64,000 bases of DNA from DASVWZ01 sp963715675 (lineage in GTDB: Bacteria > Acidobacteriota > Terriglobia > Terriglobales > Acidobacteriaceae), in NCBI GenBank assembly GCA_963715675.1, contig OY970265.1:3038001-3102000 (forward strand). The letters run 5' to 3'. Position numbers and translations under genes: made by a program. Positions 15,422-24,510 of the stretch are shown here, piece after piece. Positions within the stretch are counted from its first letter, which is position 1. Each line of letters starts with the position of its first letter. Under the pieces are notes generated by a model. That model saw nothing but the letters and a program-made list of their open reading frames with translations, was not told where the DNA came from and ran no database searches.

Positions 15422-15505
15422 ACTGATGGTGTATTTGCCGCGAGGAGTCCTTGAGGCGCTACCCTCCAGCTCCGATCATGTTCCCGCCATAACAACGCAG
15501 AAACC

Positions 15506-18319
15506 CTACGCAATCGAACTTCTCAAACCCGCCGTCCTGCTCCCATTCGCTCCCAAAAACTCCGCCAGCGCTTGCCCGGTATAGGATTTCCGGTTTCGCG
15601 CCACCTGCTCCGGCGTGCCTTGGGCCACGATTCGCCCGCCGTCCTCGCCACCCTCAGGCCCGAGGTCGATAATCCAGTCCGCATTCCGAATCACATCCAT
15701 GTTGTGCTCAATAATGATGACCGTATTCCCCAGGTCGGTCAGTCGATGCAGCACGTCCAGCAATTTCCTCACGTCATCGAAATGTAAGCCGGTGGTCGGC
15801 TCGTCCAGCAGATAAAGCGTCTTCCCGGTTTGCCGCTTGCTCAACTCCCGCGCCAGCTTGATGCGCTGCGCTTCGCCGCCGGAAAGCGTAACCGCCGACT
15901 GCCCCAGGTGCAGATATCCGAGTCCAACATCGACCAGAGTTTGCAGCTTCTGTTTGACCTGCGGAATATTCTCCAGGATCGGCAGCGCATCCGACGCCGG
16001 CGTTTCCAGCAGATCCGCGATCGAACACCCGTTGTATTTCACCGCCAGCGTTTCATGGTTGTAACGCCTGCCGCCGCACACTTCGCACAACACATAAACA
16101 TCCGGCAAGAAATTCATTTCAATGCGGCGCTGGCCTTCGCCCTGGCAAGCCTCGCAACGGCCGCCGGCCACATTGAACGAGAACCGGCCCGGCTTGTAGC
16201 CGCGTTCCCGCGACTCCGGCAGCATCGCAAATAAATCTCGGATGTGCGAGAACACTCCCGTGTAAGTTGCCGGATTCGACCGCGGTGTCCGCCCAATCGG
16301 CGACTGGTCGATGCGAATCACCTTATCCAGATTCTCCGCGCCGGAGATCGCCTTGTGCGCGCCCGCTTCTTCCCGTGACTTATAAAGACTCCGCGCCAGT
16401 GCGCGATACAAAATGTCATTCACCAGCGTTGACTTCCCCGAGCCGGAAACGCCGGTGACCACCGTGATCACGCCCAGCGGGAAGGTGACATCCAGGTTCT
16501 TGAGATTGTTCTCGCGGGCCCCGAGGATACTGACGCTCGCCCCGTTGGGTTGCCGCCGCTCGGCGCGCATTTCGATACGCATTTTCCCCGAGATGTAAGC
16601 GCCAGTCAGGGACCGCGGAGCCTCCATGATCTGTTGCGGCGTTCCGTGCGCCACTAGTTCGCCGCCATGCCGTCCCGCGCCGGGGCCAAGATCAATCACG
16701 TAATCGGCTCGCCGGATGGTCTCCTCGTCGTGCTCGACCACCAACACCGTATTTCCCAACTCGCGCAATTCTTCCAGTGCGGTCAACAACCGGGCATTGT
16801 CCCGGTGATGCAGTCCGATCGAAGGCTCGTCCAACACATACAACACACCGCGCAGCTTCGACCCGATCTGGGTAGCCAGCCGGATGCGCTGGCCCTCGCC
16901 GCCGGAAAGCGTTGCCGCCGACCGGTCCAGTGAGATGTATCCCAGCCCAACCGCATCCAGAAACTGCAGCCGCTCCGTGATCTCATGCACAATTCTGCCG
17001 GCAATAAGGGCCTCCCGCCCGGTCAGCTGAATCTCCTTCGCCGCCTGCAGCGACCTCGTGACCGGCATCGCGGTGAATTCGGCGATCGACAGGCCATTCA
17101 CCGTCACCGCCAGGCTCTCCGGACGCAGCCGCTGCCCATGGCACGCCGGACACTCGGTGGCCGACATGTAGTCCAGCAGAAAATCCCGATACCCTTCCGA
17201 CGTCGAATCGTCCAGCGCCCGTTTCAAGTACGCCAGAATTCCCCCGAATCCCGTCTTCCCGCTTTTTCCCGCTTCGCCATACAGCACCAGGTTCTGGATT
17301 CTGTCCGGAAACTTTTCAAAAGGCGTCGCAAGATCGAAACCGTGCGCCGTCGCGGTGATCTGCAGCATGTGGATCAGATTCTGCGAAGCGGATCCGGGCC
17401 CCAGTCCGCCGTCCAGCAGCGGCTTCGACCAATCCACGATCACTTTCGCCGGATCGAAGTCATATCGATTCCCCAGCCCGTGGCACTCCGGGCAGGCGCC
17501 GTAGCCGCTGTTAAACGAGAACGACCGGGGCTCCAATTGGGGTACATCGACTCCACAATCCGGGCAAGCCAGCCTTTCCGAGTAAAGTTGCTCCTCGCCG
17601 CCTACCACTGCCACTTGCACCAGTCCGCCAGCCAGCTTCATGGCCAAGCCGACCGACAACCCAAGCCGGTGCTCAATCCCCGATTTCACCAGCAGCCGGT
17701 CGACCACCACTTCGATGGTGTGGTTCTTGCGCTTATCCAGCGGGATGTCATCATCCAGGTTGACCAGTTCACCGTCCACCCGAGCCCGAGTGAAGCCGTG
17801 TTCCACCAACTTCTCCATCTCTTTCTTAAACTCACCCTTTCGCCCGCGGACGATGGGCGCCATGACCATGACCCGGTCTTCCGGGGGCAGCATCATGACC
17901 CGCTGCACGATTTGATCCGCCGTCTGCCGGGCAATCGCGTGCCCGCACTTCGGGCAATGCGCCGCCCCAACCGAGGCGTACAGCAGCCGCAGATAATCGT
18001 AGATTTCGGTAATGGTTCCCACCGTGGACCGCGGACTGCGGCTGGTGGTTTTCTGCTCGATGGAGATCGCCGGGCTCAGCCCATCAATCGCATCCACGTC
18101 CGGGCGTTCCATCTGGTCGAGAAACTGCCGGGCGTAGGCCGACAGGGTCTCCACATAGCGCCGCTGGCCCTCCGCATAGATGGTGTCGAACGCCAGCGAC
18201 GACTTCCCCGACCCGCTCAGCCCGGTGATAACCGTAAAGCTATTGCGGGGGATTTCGACATTGATGTTCTTGAGGTTATGCTGGCGCGCCCCGCGCACCG
18301 AAATCTTGGTAATTGCCAT
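15506..18319 (-). CDS. uvrA: Excinuclease ABC subunit A
   Basis: DNA damage sensor of nucleotide excision repair. 937 residues from MAITKISVRGARQHNLKN, the start chosen by family length and the conserved N-terminus; the frame extends 34 residues further upstream without similarity. Two ABC modules: Walker A GLSGSGKSS and signature LSGGEGQRIRLA; then GVSGSGKSTLVN and LSGGEAQRIKLA with LLDEPTTGLHFDDV. Zinc-binding cysteines are present (CPKCG; CPDCG..CPECHG; CEACQGEG..CEVCGG). It stands alone, with no uvrB or uvrC nearby. Its 453-residue antisense frame is a shadow. Confidence 0.98.
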   Translation of the reverse strand: MAITKISVRGARQHNLKNINVEIPRNSFTVITGLSGSGKSSLAFDTIYAEGQRRYVETLSAYARQFLDQMERPDVDAIDGLSPAISIEQKTTSRSPRSTVGTITEIYDYLRLLYASVGAAHCPKCGHAIARQTADQIVQRVMMLPPEDRVMVMAPIVRGRKGEFKKEMEKLVEHGFTRARVDGELVNLDDDIPLDKRKNHTIEVVVDRLLVKSGIEHRLGLSVGLAMKLAGGLVQVAVVGGEEQLYSERLACPDCGVDVPQLEPRSFSFNSGYGACPECHGLGNRYDFDPAKVIVDWSKPLLDGGLGPGSASQNLIHMLQITATAHGFDLATPFEKFPDRIQNLVLYGEAGKSGKTGFGGILAYLKRALDDSTSEGYRDFLLDYMSATECPACHGQRLRPESLAVTVNGLSIAEFTAMPVTRSLQAAKEIQLTGREALIAGRIVHEITERLQFLDAVGLGYISLDRSAATLSGGEGQRIRLATQIGSKLRGVLYVLDEPSIGLHHRDNARLLTALEELRELGNTVLVVEHDEETIRRADYVIDLGPGAGRHGGELVAHGTPQQIMEAPRSLTGAYISGKMRIEMRAERRQPNGASVSILGARENNLKNLDVTFPLGVITVVTGVSGSGKSTLVNDILYRALARSLYKSREEAGAHKAISGAENLDKVIRIDQSPIGRTPRSNPATYTGVFSHIRDLFAMLPESRERGYKPGRFSFNVAGGRCEACQGEGQRRIEMNFLPDVYVLCEVCGGRRYNHETLAVKYNGCSIADLLETPASDALPILENIPQVKQKLQTLVDVGLGYLHLGQSAVTLSGGEAQRIKLARELSKRQTGKTLYLLDEPTTGLHFDDVRKLLDVLHRLTDLGNTVIIIEHNMDVIRNADWIIDLGPEGGEDGGRIVAQGTPEQVARNRKSYTGQALAEFLGANGSRTAGLRSSIA

Positions 18320-18519
18320 GGAGCCAACGGTAATGCCCTTCCGTAATGTGGACGGGGCCTCAGAAATCGTGGAAAGTGAAGGAACGCACCTCGACTTACG
18401 TATCTTATTGGCTAACAGCAATCAGCGTCAATCCAGATACAGTGGGAAATTGGATCGGTAGCGAGAGTCGGCGCCGCCGGAACCGAGGAGGGCGTATTTA
18501 CTTAAGAGGCGGAACGAAC

Positions 18520-18705
18520 TTGAGTAGCTTGACCAGCGCTTTCATCCTGTTTTCCACTGTCTTTTTTGCTCTTTGCATGGGGATTTTCGCCGCTTACGGC
18601 ATCGTCATCGCAATCCTGCGCACCTTCGCTTCCCAGTCGCCACGAACCGCCGCACCGCCCCTGGTACAAAGCCAGACTCGCGCCGCCCACGCCGGCGGCG
18701 ACTAG
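18520..18705 (+). CDS. Small membrane-anchored hypothetical protein
   Basis: 61 residues from a TTG start with AAGAGG about 10 bases upstream: LSSLTSAFILFSTVFFALC, then MGIFAAYGIVIAILRTFA, then a polar tail ending RAAHAGGD. The continuous hydrophobic N-terminus looks like a signal anchor or two short spans. No family recognised. Minus-strand frames across the same bases have poor composition, so the plus strand is preferred. It is divergent from uvrA. Confidence 0.5.
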   Translation: MSSLTSAFILFSTVFFALCMGIFAAYGIVIAILRTFASQSPRTAAPPLVQSQTRAAHAGGD

Positions 18706-18789
18706 AGCTTCTCTGAACACGTTGAAGTCGTGGGCCAGGTGGTCCAGCCCGTCGGGGTTGTCTTCCAGACGGGACTGACCCCGCATTTG

Positions 18790-18912
18790 TCAGGCGTAGA
18801 TCGTGTGCTTGGACACACCCACTTCCCGCGCCACGTCTTCCACCTTCCGTCCTGCCTCCACTTGCTTCAGAGCCCCGATCATCTGCGCTTCCGTGTGCCT
18901 GCTCTTCGACAT
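18790..18912 (-). pseudogene. IS3-family OrfA remnant
   Basis: From ATG at 18912 the frame reads MSKSRHTEAQMIGALKQ, then AGRKVEDVAREVGVSKHTIY and A, and stops at TGA. This is the helix-turn-helix start of an IS3-family (IS407-like) OrfA, where Trp normally follows TIYA. The rest of OrfA and all of OrfB are missing. Upstream, the minus strand has TGACCTGCTCCCCTACATC (to about 18976), which resembles the terminal repeat of that IS group. GC-rich spacer sequence follows the stop. Confidence 0.8.
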
Positions 18913-19085
18913 ACTCTCTTCCCCTTCCTTTCGCACAAATCATACTCAGCTTTGTGCGGATGTAGGGGAGCAGGTCAAAATGATTGGGGCCAGTCCCGTC
19001 TGTCCCCCTATTTGTCCCCTATTTGTCATCATGGATGTCCCCCTGTTTGTGTCGCCGTCTGCTGGGGCTGCCCGTTGTTTGTGGC

Positions 19086-19478
19086 TTATGGGCAATGCTC
19101 ATCGAGGTGGTTGCGGATGGTCTCAGAGTCTCCCCGACTGTCGCCGAGAATCAGAGTAACTTGGTTGTGGAACATGTCGGTGGTGCCGCCGTCCAAGCAG
19201 ATAATGTCCTCATGGGGAGTATCCCAGATAATCTTTGAGATCGTAAGGCTGTCTCCCTCCAGCACCAGTATCCTTGTGGATTTCCCGTGACGTTCGAAAT
19301 GTGCATAGACTTTCGTGACATCGGAGCCAAGGGGACCAGCACCTCCATCATAGGTTTCGACCGTAAAGAAGACCTCGGCTGTTGGGGACTTGAAAGTATT
19401 AACCTTAATTGGTCGCGAACATCCGTAGAAGACTATGCTCAGTAACAGCAGCGTGGTAGCTAATCTACACCCCCTCAT
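19086..19478 (-). CDS. Putative lipoprotein; possible partner of the rhs fragment
   Basis: 130 residues from ATG at 19478 (MRGCRLATTLLLLSIVFYGC). The N-terminus is a signal peptide ending in a lipobox-like FYGC, so it is probably anchored in a membrane facing the periplasm. The rest (ADTs, IIWDTPHEDIICLDGG) matches no family I know. Its ATG overlaps the stop of the interrupted rhs frame as ATGA, so the two were translationally coupled. Immunity genes of Rhs toxins are often placed like this. The immunity role is inference only. A GTG at 19487 is an alternative start. Confidence 0.75.
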   Translation of the reverse strand: MRGCRLATTLLLLSIVFYGCSRPIKVNTFKSPTAEVFFTVETYDGGAGPLGSDVTKVYAHFERHGKSTRILVLEGDSLTISKIIWDTPHEDIICLDGGTTDMFHNQVTLILGDSRGDSETIRNHLDEHCP

Positions 19479-19623
19479 TGGGAACACCCGTTCGACGCTA
19501 ACGCCGGATTGCGGATGGCCGCGGCACTTGAATCCGAATACATGGGTCCAGTGAGATCCGAGAAAGGCCTAGAGCCAAATGTTGCTGTGAACAGGCCATA
19601 CACTCCCGCGCCCGCATCTAACG

Positions 19624-21063
19624 AGGATGCCCGTTAATTCGTAGAAAGTAGCGACTCTCGACCCCGGTCATAATGGCCGAGGGTAGTTTTTCTGCCAAGA
19701 AAAAGGAGAGAGTCGCTATGAAGAGACGATACCAGATCGACCAGCAACGAGCGGTGCAAGAATTCCGACAGTTGGCCCGCGAAGAAAATCCCAACCTGCA
19801 GATGATGTTTCCGATGACCGAGGTCGTCGGTCTGCTGCACGAAGGGGTGGGCCACCTCATGCGCGAAGCCGGGTTGGCGTTGATGAGCCTGGTGATGGAG
19901 GAAGAAGTGCGGCACCTGGCCGGGGAGCGGCATGAGCAGCATCCGGCGCGGCGCGCCCACCGCTGGGGAAAAGAAGCCGGTTACTGCGTGGTGGACGGGC
20001 AGAAGGTGCCGATCCAGAGAACGCGTCTGCGCAACCCGGAAAATCGTGAGCAACGGCTGGGAAGTTACGAGTTGTTCCAGCGCAGCGGACCGCTGGAGCA
20101 CGCGGTGTGGGACAAGATGATGCGCGGGCTGTCGACGCGCAACTACGGGGCGGTGGTAAAAGATTTTCGCGAAGCCTACGGGGTGGAGAAGTCGGCGGTG
20201 AGCGACAACTTCATCGCCTCCAGCCGGGAGAAGCTGCAGGAGTTGATGGAGCGTCCGCTGGGCGAGTTACGGTTGTGTGCGGTGCTGATCGACGGCACGC
20301 CGTTCCGCGACCGGCAAATGATCGTGGCCCTGGGCATCAATAGCGACGGGCGCAAAACGGTGTTGGGCCTGCGCGAAGGAGCGACCGAGAATGCCGCCGT
20401 GGTGAGTGAGTTACTCGGCGATCTGGCGGCGCGCGGGCTGGACTTCAGCGTGCCGCGTCTGTATGTGCTCGACGGAGGCAAGGCGCTGGCGGCGGCGGTG
20501 CGGCGTCATGCCGGCGAGGCGGCGTTCATCCAGCGTTGCCAGGTGCACAAGCGGCGTAATGTGGTGGACCACTTACCCGAAGAACACAAGCCAGCGGTCA
20601 AGAAGAAGCTGCAGAACGCCTACGCCATGAGCGAATACACCGACGCCAGGCGCGCTCTGGAGCGGCTGCATCGCGAACTGATGGAGCTGAATCCGAGCGC
20701 CGCCCGCAGCCTGGAGGAAGGCATGGACGAGACGCTCACCGTGCACCGTTTGCGCGTGCCCGCGCAGTTGCGCCGCACCCTGGCGAGCACCAACGTGATC
20801 GAGTCAGCTTTCTCCATCGTGGAAACGGTTTGCCGCAACGTGAAACGCTGGCGGGCGGGAGACCACATCGAGCGTTGGGTCGGCTCGGGCCTGCTGGTGG
20901 CCGAGCGCCAGTTCCGCAAAGTGCAGGGATATCGGGAGATTCCCCAGCTATTGACTGCGCTAGCCAACGCGGTTTCTAAGAAGACGGTTGCCGAGCAAGG
21001 AAAGGTTGCGTAACCTATGACGGTCGAGAGTCGCTAACTTTCAACGGAGTTCCGGGCAATCTC
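19624..21063 (+). mobile_element. IS256-family insertion sequence, 1440 bp, 9-bp target duplication
   Basis: Bounded by the direct repeat CATCTAACG at 19615-19623 and 21064-21072. Imperfect terminal repeats: left AGGATGCCCGTTAATTCG..AAAGTAGCGACTCTCGACC, right (other strand) GATTGCCCGGAACTCCG..AAAGTTAGCGACTCTCGACC. It holds one transposase gene. The perfect duplication and undamaged host frame on both sides suggest recent insertion. IS256 elements usually duplicate 8-9 bp, which fits. Confidence 0.93.
19718..21013 (+). CDS. IS256/Mutator-family transposase
   Basis: 431 residues from ATG at 19718, chosen for the AAGGAGAG ribosome site 8 bases upstream. DDE catalytic residues: D192 in LIDGTPF, D252 in VLDGGKA, E362 in NVIESAFS. 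The CQVHKRRNV segment after the second Asp is typical of the family. Full length with no frameshift, so probably active. It lies in the element at 19624-21063. Confidence 0.96.
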   Translation: MKRRYQIDQQRAVQEFRQLAREENPNLQMMFPMTEVVGLLHEGVGHLMREAGLALMSLVMEEEVRHLAGERHEQHPARRAHRWGKEAGYCVVDGQKVPIQRTRLRNPENREQRLGSYELFQRSGPLEHAVWDKMMRGLSTRNYGAVVKDFREAYGVEKSAVSDNFIASSREKLQELMERPLGELRLCAVLIDGTPFRDRQMIVALGINSDGRKTVLGLREGATENAAVVSELLGDLAARGLDFSVPRLYVLDGGKALAAAVRRHAGEAAFIQRCQVHKRRNVVDHLPEEHKPAVKKKLQNAYAMSEYTDARRALERLHRELMELNPSAARSLEEGMDETLTVHRLRVPAQLRRTLASTNVIESAFSIVETVCRNVKRWRAGDHIERWVGSGLLVAERQFRKVQGYREIPQLLTALANAVSKKTVAEQGKVA

Positions 21064-22177
21064 CATCTAACGCAGACGTTGACAAGTTGCCCGAACCAAT
21101 AGCGTAATAGGCAAAGTTGCCCGCCGAGGCCAATACATTCGGGTTGGCTTGACCCTTGAAGTTGTTCTTAAAATCTATCGGTCCACCGGGTCTCGCAATG
21201 GAAGCGAACGTACTCAAAAGATTGATAGTTGGTAGATTATCTATGTTTGTACCTGGGATCATTGCGTTACGCAACGCAGCTCGTTGTTGTCGAACAACAT
21301 CCCCGACAGTCTGGCCATTAGGAAGGAGTGTCTGACAGTTGACGCTGTTTCCGGCATCGAAAATAGGAGCGCAGTTGTATCCCGCAACGCAAGGCAGGTC
21401 GAGACCCAGAATATTCCAGACGCTCATGTCAATTGGTAGCCCGCAGGGCAAGCCGACTGACTCGCCGCAGAGGGCTCCATCTGATCCACCATAGGAGTTG
21501 AACGCCCAACCCGAACCGGACGGTGCATTAGGGAACAAAAGTGCATTGGGGAAGCCCATTCCAAATACATCCCACCCGGAATCTACGCACATTAACTCTC
21601 CAGATCTTGTCGTGCGGCACGTGACCTTAAACAGCCCCGACGGGTCCACATAGCTCGTCGGATTATCCGCGACGTAGGCATACCTGTTCCAGGTCTGCGG
21701 GTTGGTGATGTCCACCGCCGCCAGCCCTGCCGGGTCAGGGGACAGCCAACTGCCGTGCGTATTCTGATACTCTCGGGCCCCGAAGTGTTCTCCGTTGTTT
21801 TCCGAATCCCAGAAACCCCCGGCAAAGCCGGTGAAGTCGAGGGTGCTGAGAGTCTCGGTAAAGTTGTCGCCAAATGGGCCCATGAGTACGCCTTCGGTGC
21901 GCTGAACCGTCCCGGTGTAGTCGGTGCTGAGGCGCGGCATGGTGAGGTTGTCGGCACGGTTGAAATACGTGGTGCCGTTGGCACAAGTATAGAATCCGCC
22001 GGTTTGCCGGGTAAAGCCCGGAGTGAACTCGGTGTAAGGCTGATCGCCATCAAAGACAAAGCTATGGACCGTGCCGCCAGCGTCGGTCTTTTGTTGGCGT
22101 CGGCCAAGGGCCCACTTCTCGCACAGAACGCGAGAAATGGTGCGCCCGCGCCTTCCAACTCCAAAGCACCATCATCA

Positions 22178-23032
22178 CTAGTGCGGCGGTTGAATCACTC
22201 CCGGCGGCAAATTCGGTGGGATTCCCGGTTGCGTTCCTGGTTGTGGGACGCCGCCATTCTGCTGTTGCTGCTGCTGTTGTTGCAGTTCCTGCAACAGTTG
22301 CTCCGGCGTCTTCACGCCCTGGTTCGCAGGCTCTTCTCCTTGTACCGTCGTCTCGTCCGCCTGATCATCGGTTTGGTCGGCATCGTCGGTCTGATCCGCA
22401 TCGGTTGAATCATCCGCCGAGTCGGCATCCGACTGGTCGTCGCTGGAATCGTCCGATTGCGCGTCCTGCTGGTTCGCCGGATTGGGCGCCGGCGCCATTC
22501 CCGGCCTTCCGGGCAGCGGACGCATCATCATGTTCGGATTAAGCGGTTGCGGCGGAACGTAGTTGTTATTTCCCTGGTACGATTCAGCGCTGGATTCCTG
22601 CACTGCCCCAGCGGACCCCGCCGGACTTGCGCCTTTCGCGGTCAGGATCACCCGGTCCAGCGCCTGCGGATCGGTTTCAGACCCCAGCAGCACGTAGTTG
22701 AAATGCGACCCATTCAGCAAAGCTGAAAGCACATCCCTGGCAGGCCCAGGCCCGAAGGTGCCGACCACCCGCTCGCCAGCGGTACCCGGCAACTCGACTT
22801 GAGCGCCGGTCTGCGCATGCACCGCCTTCAGGATGTCTCCCAAGGTGCAGTTCTGGGCGGTGATGGTCAGTTGCCCGTCCTGAAAGGAAACCTGCGGCGG
22901 TACCACAGGCATCTGCTCAAGCGTCTGAGGAACGATCGGCTGTTGTTTGGGAGCCGGTTTCCCTGTATCCGAGGCCTGCCCCGATGCCAGCAGGCAGCCA
23001 CAAATCGCAACGAGCATGAAACTGGATTTCAC
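22178..23032 (-). CDS. Secreted protein with STN-like domain and acidic/poly-Gln tail
   Basis: About 284 residues from GTG at 23032 (MKSSFMLVAICGCLLASGQA), a start that gives a proper signal peptide. Residues about 45-130 (SFQDGQLTITAQNCTLGDIL.. GTFGPGPARDVLSALLNGS.. YVLLGS) look like a secretin/TonB short N-terminal (STN) domain. The second half is low complexity: an Asp/Ser run (about 30 residues), Gln-rich LLQELQQQQQQQQ, and a Pro-rich end. No secretin barrel follows. Probably a periplasmic accessory protein; function unknown. Confidence 0.8.
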   Translation of the reverse strand: MKSSFMLVAICGCLLASGQASDTGKPAPKQQPIVPQTLEQMPVVPPQVSFQDGQLTITAQNCTLGDILKAVHAQTGAQVELPGTAGERVVGTFGPGPARDVLSALLNGSHFNYVLLGSETDPQALDRVILTAKGASPAGSAGAVQESSAESYQGNNNYVPPQPLNPNMMMRPLPGRPGMAPAPNPANQQDAQSDDSSDDQSDADSADDSTDADQTDDADQTDDQADETTVQGEEPANQGVKTPEQLLQELQQQQQQQQNGGVPQPGTQPGIPPNLPPGVIQPPH

Positions 23033-23221
23033 GGTATCACCTGACCTTGGAACGACCACTGCGGCAAGTCTTGCGGTCTTTCGCCGCCAAACCTTTCTAA
23101 ATTCTACCACTGCCGCCTGCATCGAGCGGAAGGAAACAGGTCCCTTTCTCTCCCCGGCAAGCGTCGACTTTCGGCAGATGCATCAACCTGAAAACAAAAC
23201 ATTTCCGAAGATTGCACGGGT

Positions 23222-24232
23222 TCACTGCCGGGGGGCATAGTATCCCTTGCGGGCGCGCACCTGCAGGTCCTTCTTCGCCGCAGTGATCTGGATCGGCCGG
23301 TACTGGCCATTGGCCTCGAAATCCGCCGGGTGGTACGAAACCTCATACTGGCTCCGCAGTTCGTCCTGAATCGCGGCAAACGAGTTCTTGATGTCTTTCA
23401 TCTTGAAGGGAAAGAACGCCCGCCCTCCGGTCGCGTCGGCTAGCTCCTGCAGAACTCTGTCGCCGCGCAATACCAGCCCACTGTCATCGGTGGATATTGC
23501 ATAGATGATGACTTCCGCCCGCTGCGCCATTTCAACCGCCTGGGCTTCGCTGACGTCACTCTGGTTATCTTCTCCGTCGCTCACGACTACGATCGCACGG
23601 CGCACCGGATGATCGTCTTCCTGCTTGGCGAGTTTCTGCTTGCACGCCTGGTAAATCGCGCTATACAGGGCAGTGCCTCCGCCGTTGTGCAGCTTTTGCA
23701 CTCCAGCCGCCAGCAGGTTCGGGTTGTCAGTGTAGTCTTGCGCGATCTGGCTTTCCGTGCTGAACCCCATCACGAATGCCTTATCGAAATTCGCGCGCAC
23801 GGTAGTCTGCAGGAAACTGATCGCCGCTTGCTGCTCGAAATCGAAACGGCTACGTACCGACCCGCTGGTATCGACCAGTAATCCCAGGCTCAGTGGCAGG
23901 TCGGTCTGCCGCTGGAAGTTCGCCACCGACTGCGGCGGCTTGTGGTCATCCAGGATCGTAAAGTCGTTCTCATTCAGATTGCGTACGAACTTGCCATGCT
24001 TGTCGGTAGCGATGAAGACCACCCGGACCTCATCCACCCGCTTCTTGATGGTAATCACGGAATCTGTATCGATGGGTGGGGCCACATTCCATGGCGTTGC
24101 TGAATTCGAAGCTGCAGCCACCGGCGGAACCGCGCTGCGGGCAGCGAGAAAGGTGGCTTGGGCAGGGGACGGTAACACTGCCCCTAGCACGATCATCGCC
24201 AAGAGAAAAATATACAGGTTCGTGTACTTCAT
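23222..24232 (-). CDS. VWFA-related secreted protein (acidobacterial type)
   Basis: About 336 residues from ATG at 24232 (MKYTNLYIFLLAMIVLGAV), with AAGAAGGA directly upstream. After the signal peptide comes a short beta domain (VRVVFIATDKHGKFVRNL.. FTILDD), then a von Willebrand A domain with the metal site DTSGS (LGLLVDTSGSVRSRF) and VVSDGEDNQSD. It ends with RSQYEVSYHP.. ARKGYYAP, the tail typical of the TIGR03436 family, which is abundant in Acidobacteria. Exported; ligand unknown. A second member lies at 42526-43728. Confidence 0.9.
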   Translation of the reverse strand: MKYTNLYIFLLAMIVLGAVLPSPAQATFLAARSAVPPVAAASNSATPWNVAPPIDTDSVITIKKRVDEVRVVFIATDKHGKFVRNLNENDFTILDDHKPPQSVANFQRQTDLPLSLGLLVDTSGSVRSRFDFEQQAAISFLQTTVRANFDKAFVMGFSTESQIAQDYTDNPNLLAAGVQKLHNGGGTALYSAIYQACKQKLAKQEDDHPVRRAIVVVSDGEDNQSDVSEAQAVEMAQRAEVIIYAISTDDSGLVLRGDRVLQELADATGGRAFFPFKMKDIKNSFAAIQDELRSQYEVSYHPADFEANGQYRPIQITAAKKDLQVRARKGYYAPRQ

Positions 24233-24510
24233 TCCTTCTTTCGGGCCGCAACTATGTGCATATTGCGAAGCCGCGGCAGTTCCCCCTATGTTTAGATGCA
24301 CTTACCCTGCCGAAGCGTCCGACCGGCGCGGCTTCCGCTTTCTCAAGACTTTAGGCCCCCCTCCATCGCCATGCCAAGTTACAAAGGGAGCACACGTTTG
24401 GTGATGGGCATAACACGTGCTCTATCTGAGCCTTACGGGCTAGCATCTTACTCAGCAACTGCGAAGCTTATCGCGGGTTAGAATCAATGCTGCCCACGAA
24501 AGGAACCCTT

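Larger units (their letters stand above)
19475..22171 (-). pseudogene. Rhs C-terminal toxin-tip fragment split by an IS256-type element
   Basis: Open from 22171 with no good start, then the conserved Rhs end: HFGAREYQNTHGSWLSPDP, WNRYAYVADNPTSYVDPSGL. A variable C-terminal domain follows (GGPIDFKNNFKGQANPN; AGNFAYYAIGSGNLSTSALD) and runs into the IS at 21063. Left of the IS the same frame resumes as AGAGVYGLFTATFGSRPF and ends SNGCSQ at 19475. Removing the IS with one 9-bp duplicate joins ..SALD to AGAG.. in frame. The N-terminal shell is absent; the frame begins right after the preceding gene's stop and two more in-frame stops. The tip loosely resembles toxin type 44 domains. Confidence 0.85.

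Noticed and set aside
16985..18346. 453-residue plus-strand open frame over uvrA
   Set aside because: Antisense of uvrA; no ribosome site or domain.
18502..18943. Minus-strand frames opposite the small membrane protein at 18520
   Set aside because: Arg/Gly/Ser-rich or low-complexity translations. They cross the IS3 remnant and have no family; the plus strand has a clear membrane segment.
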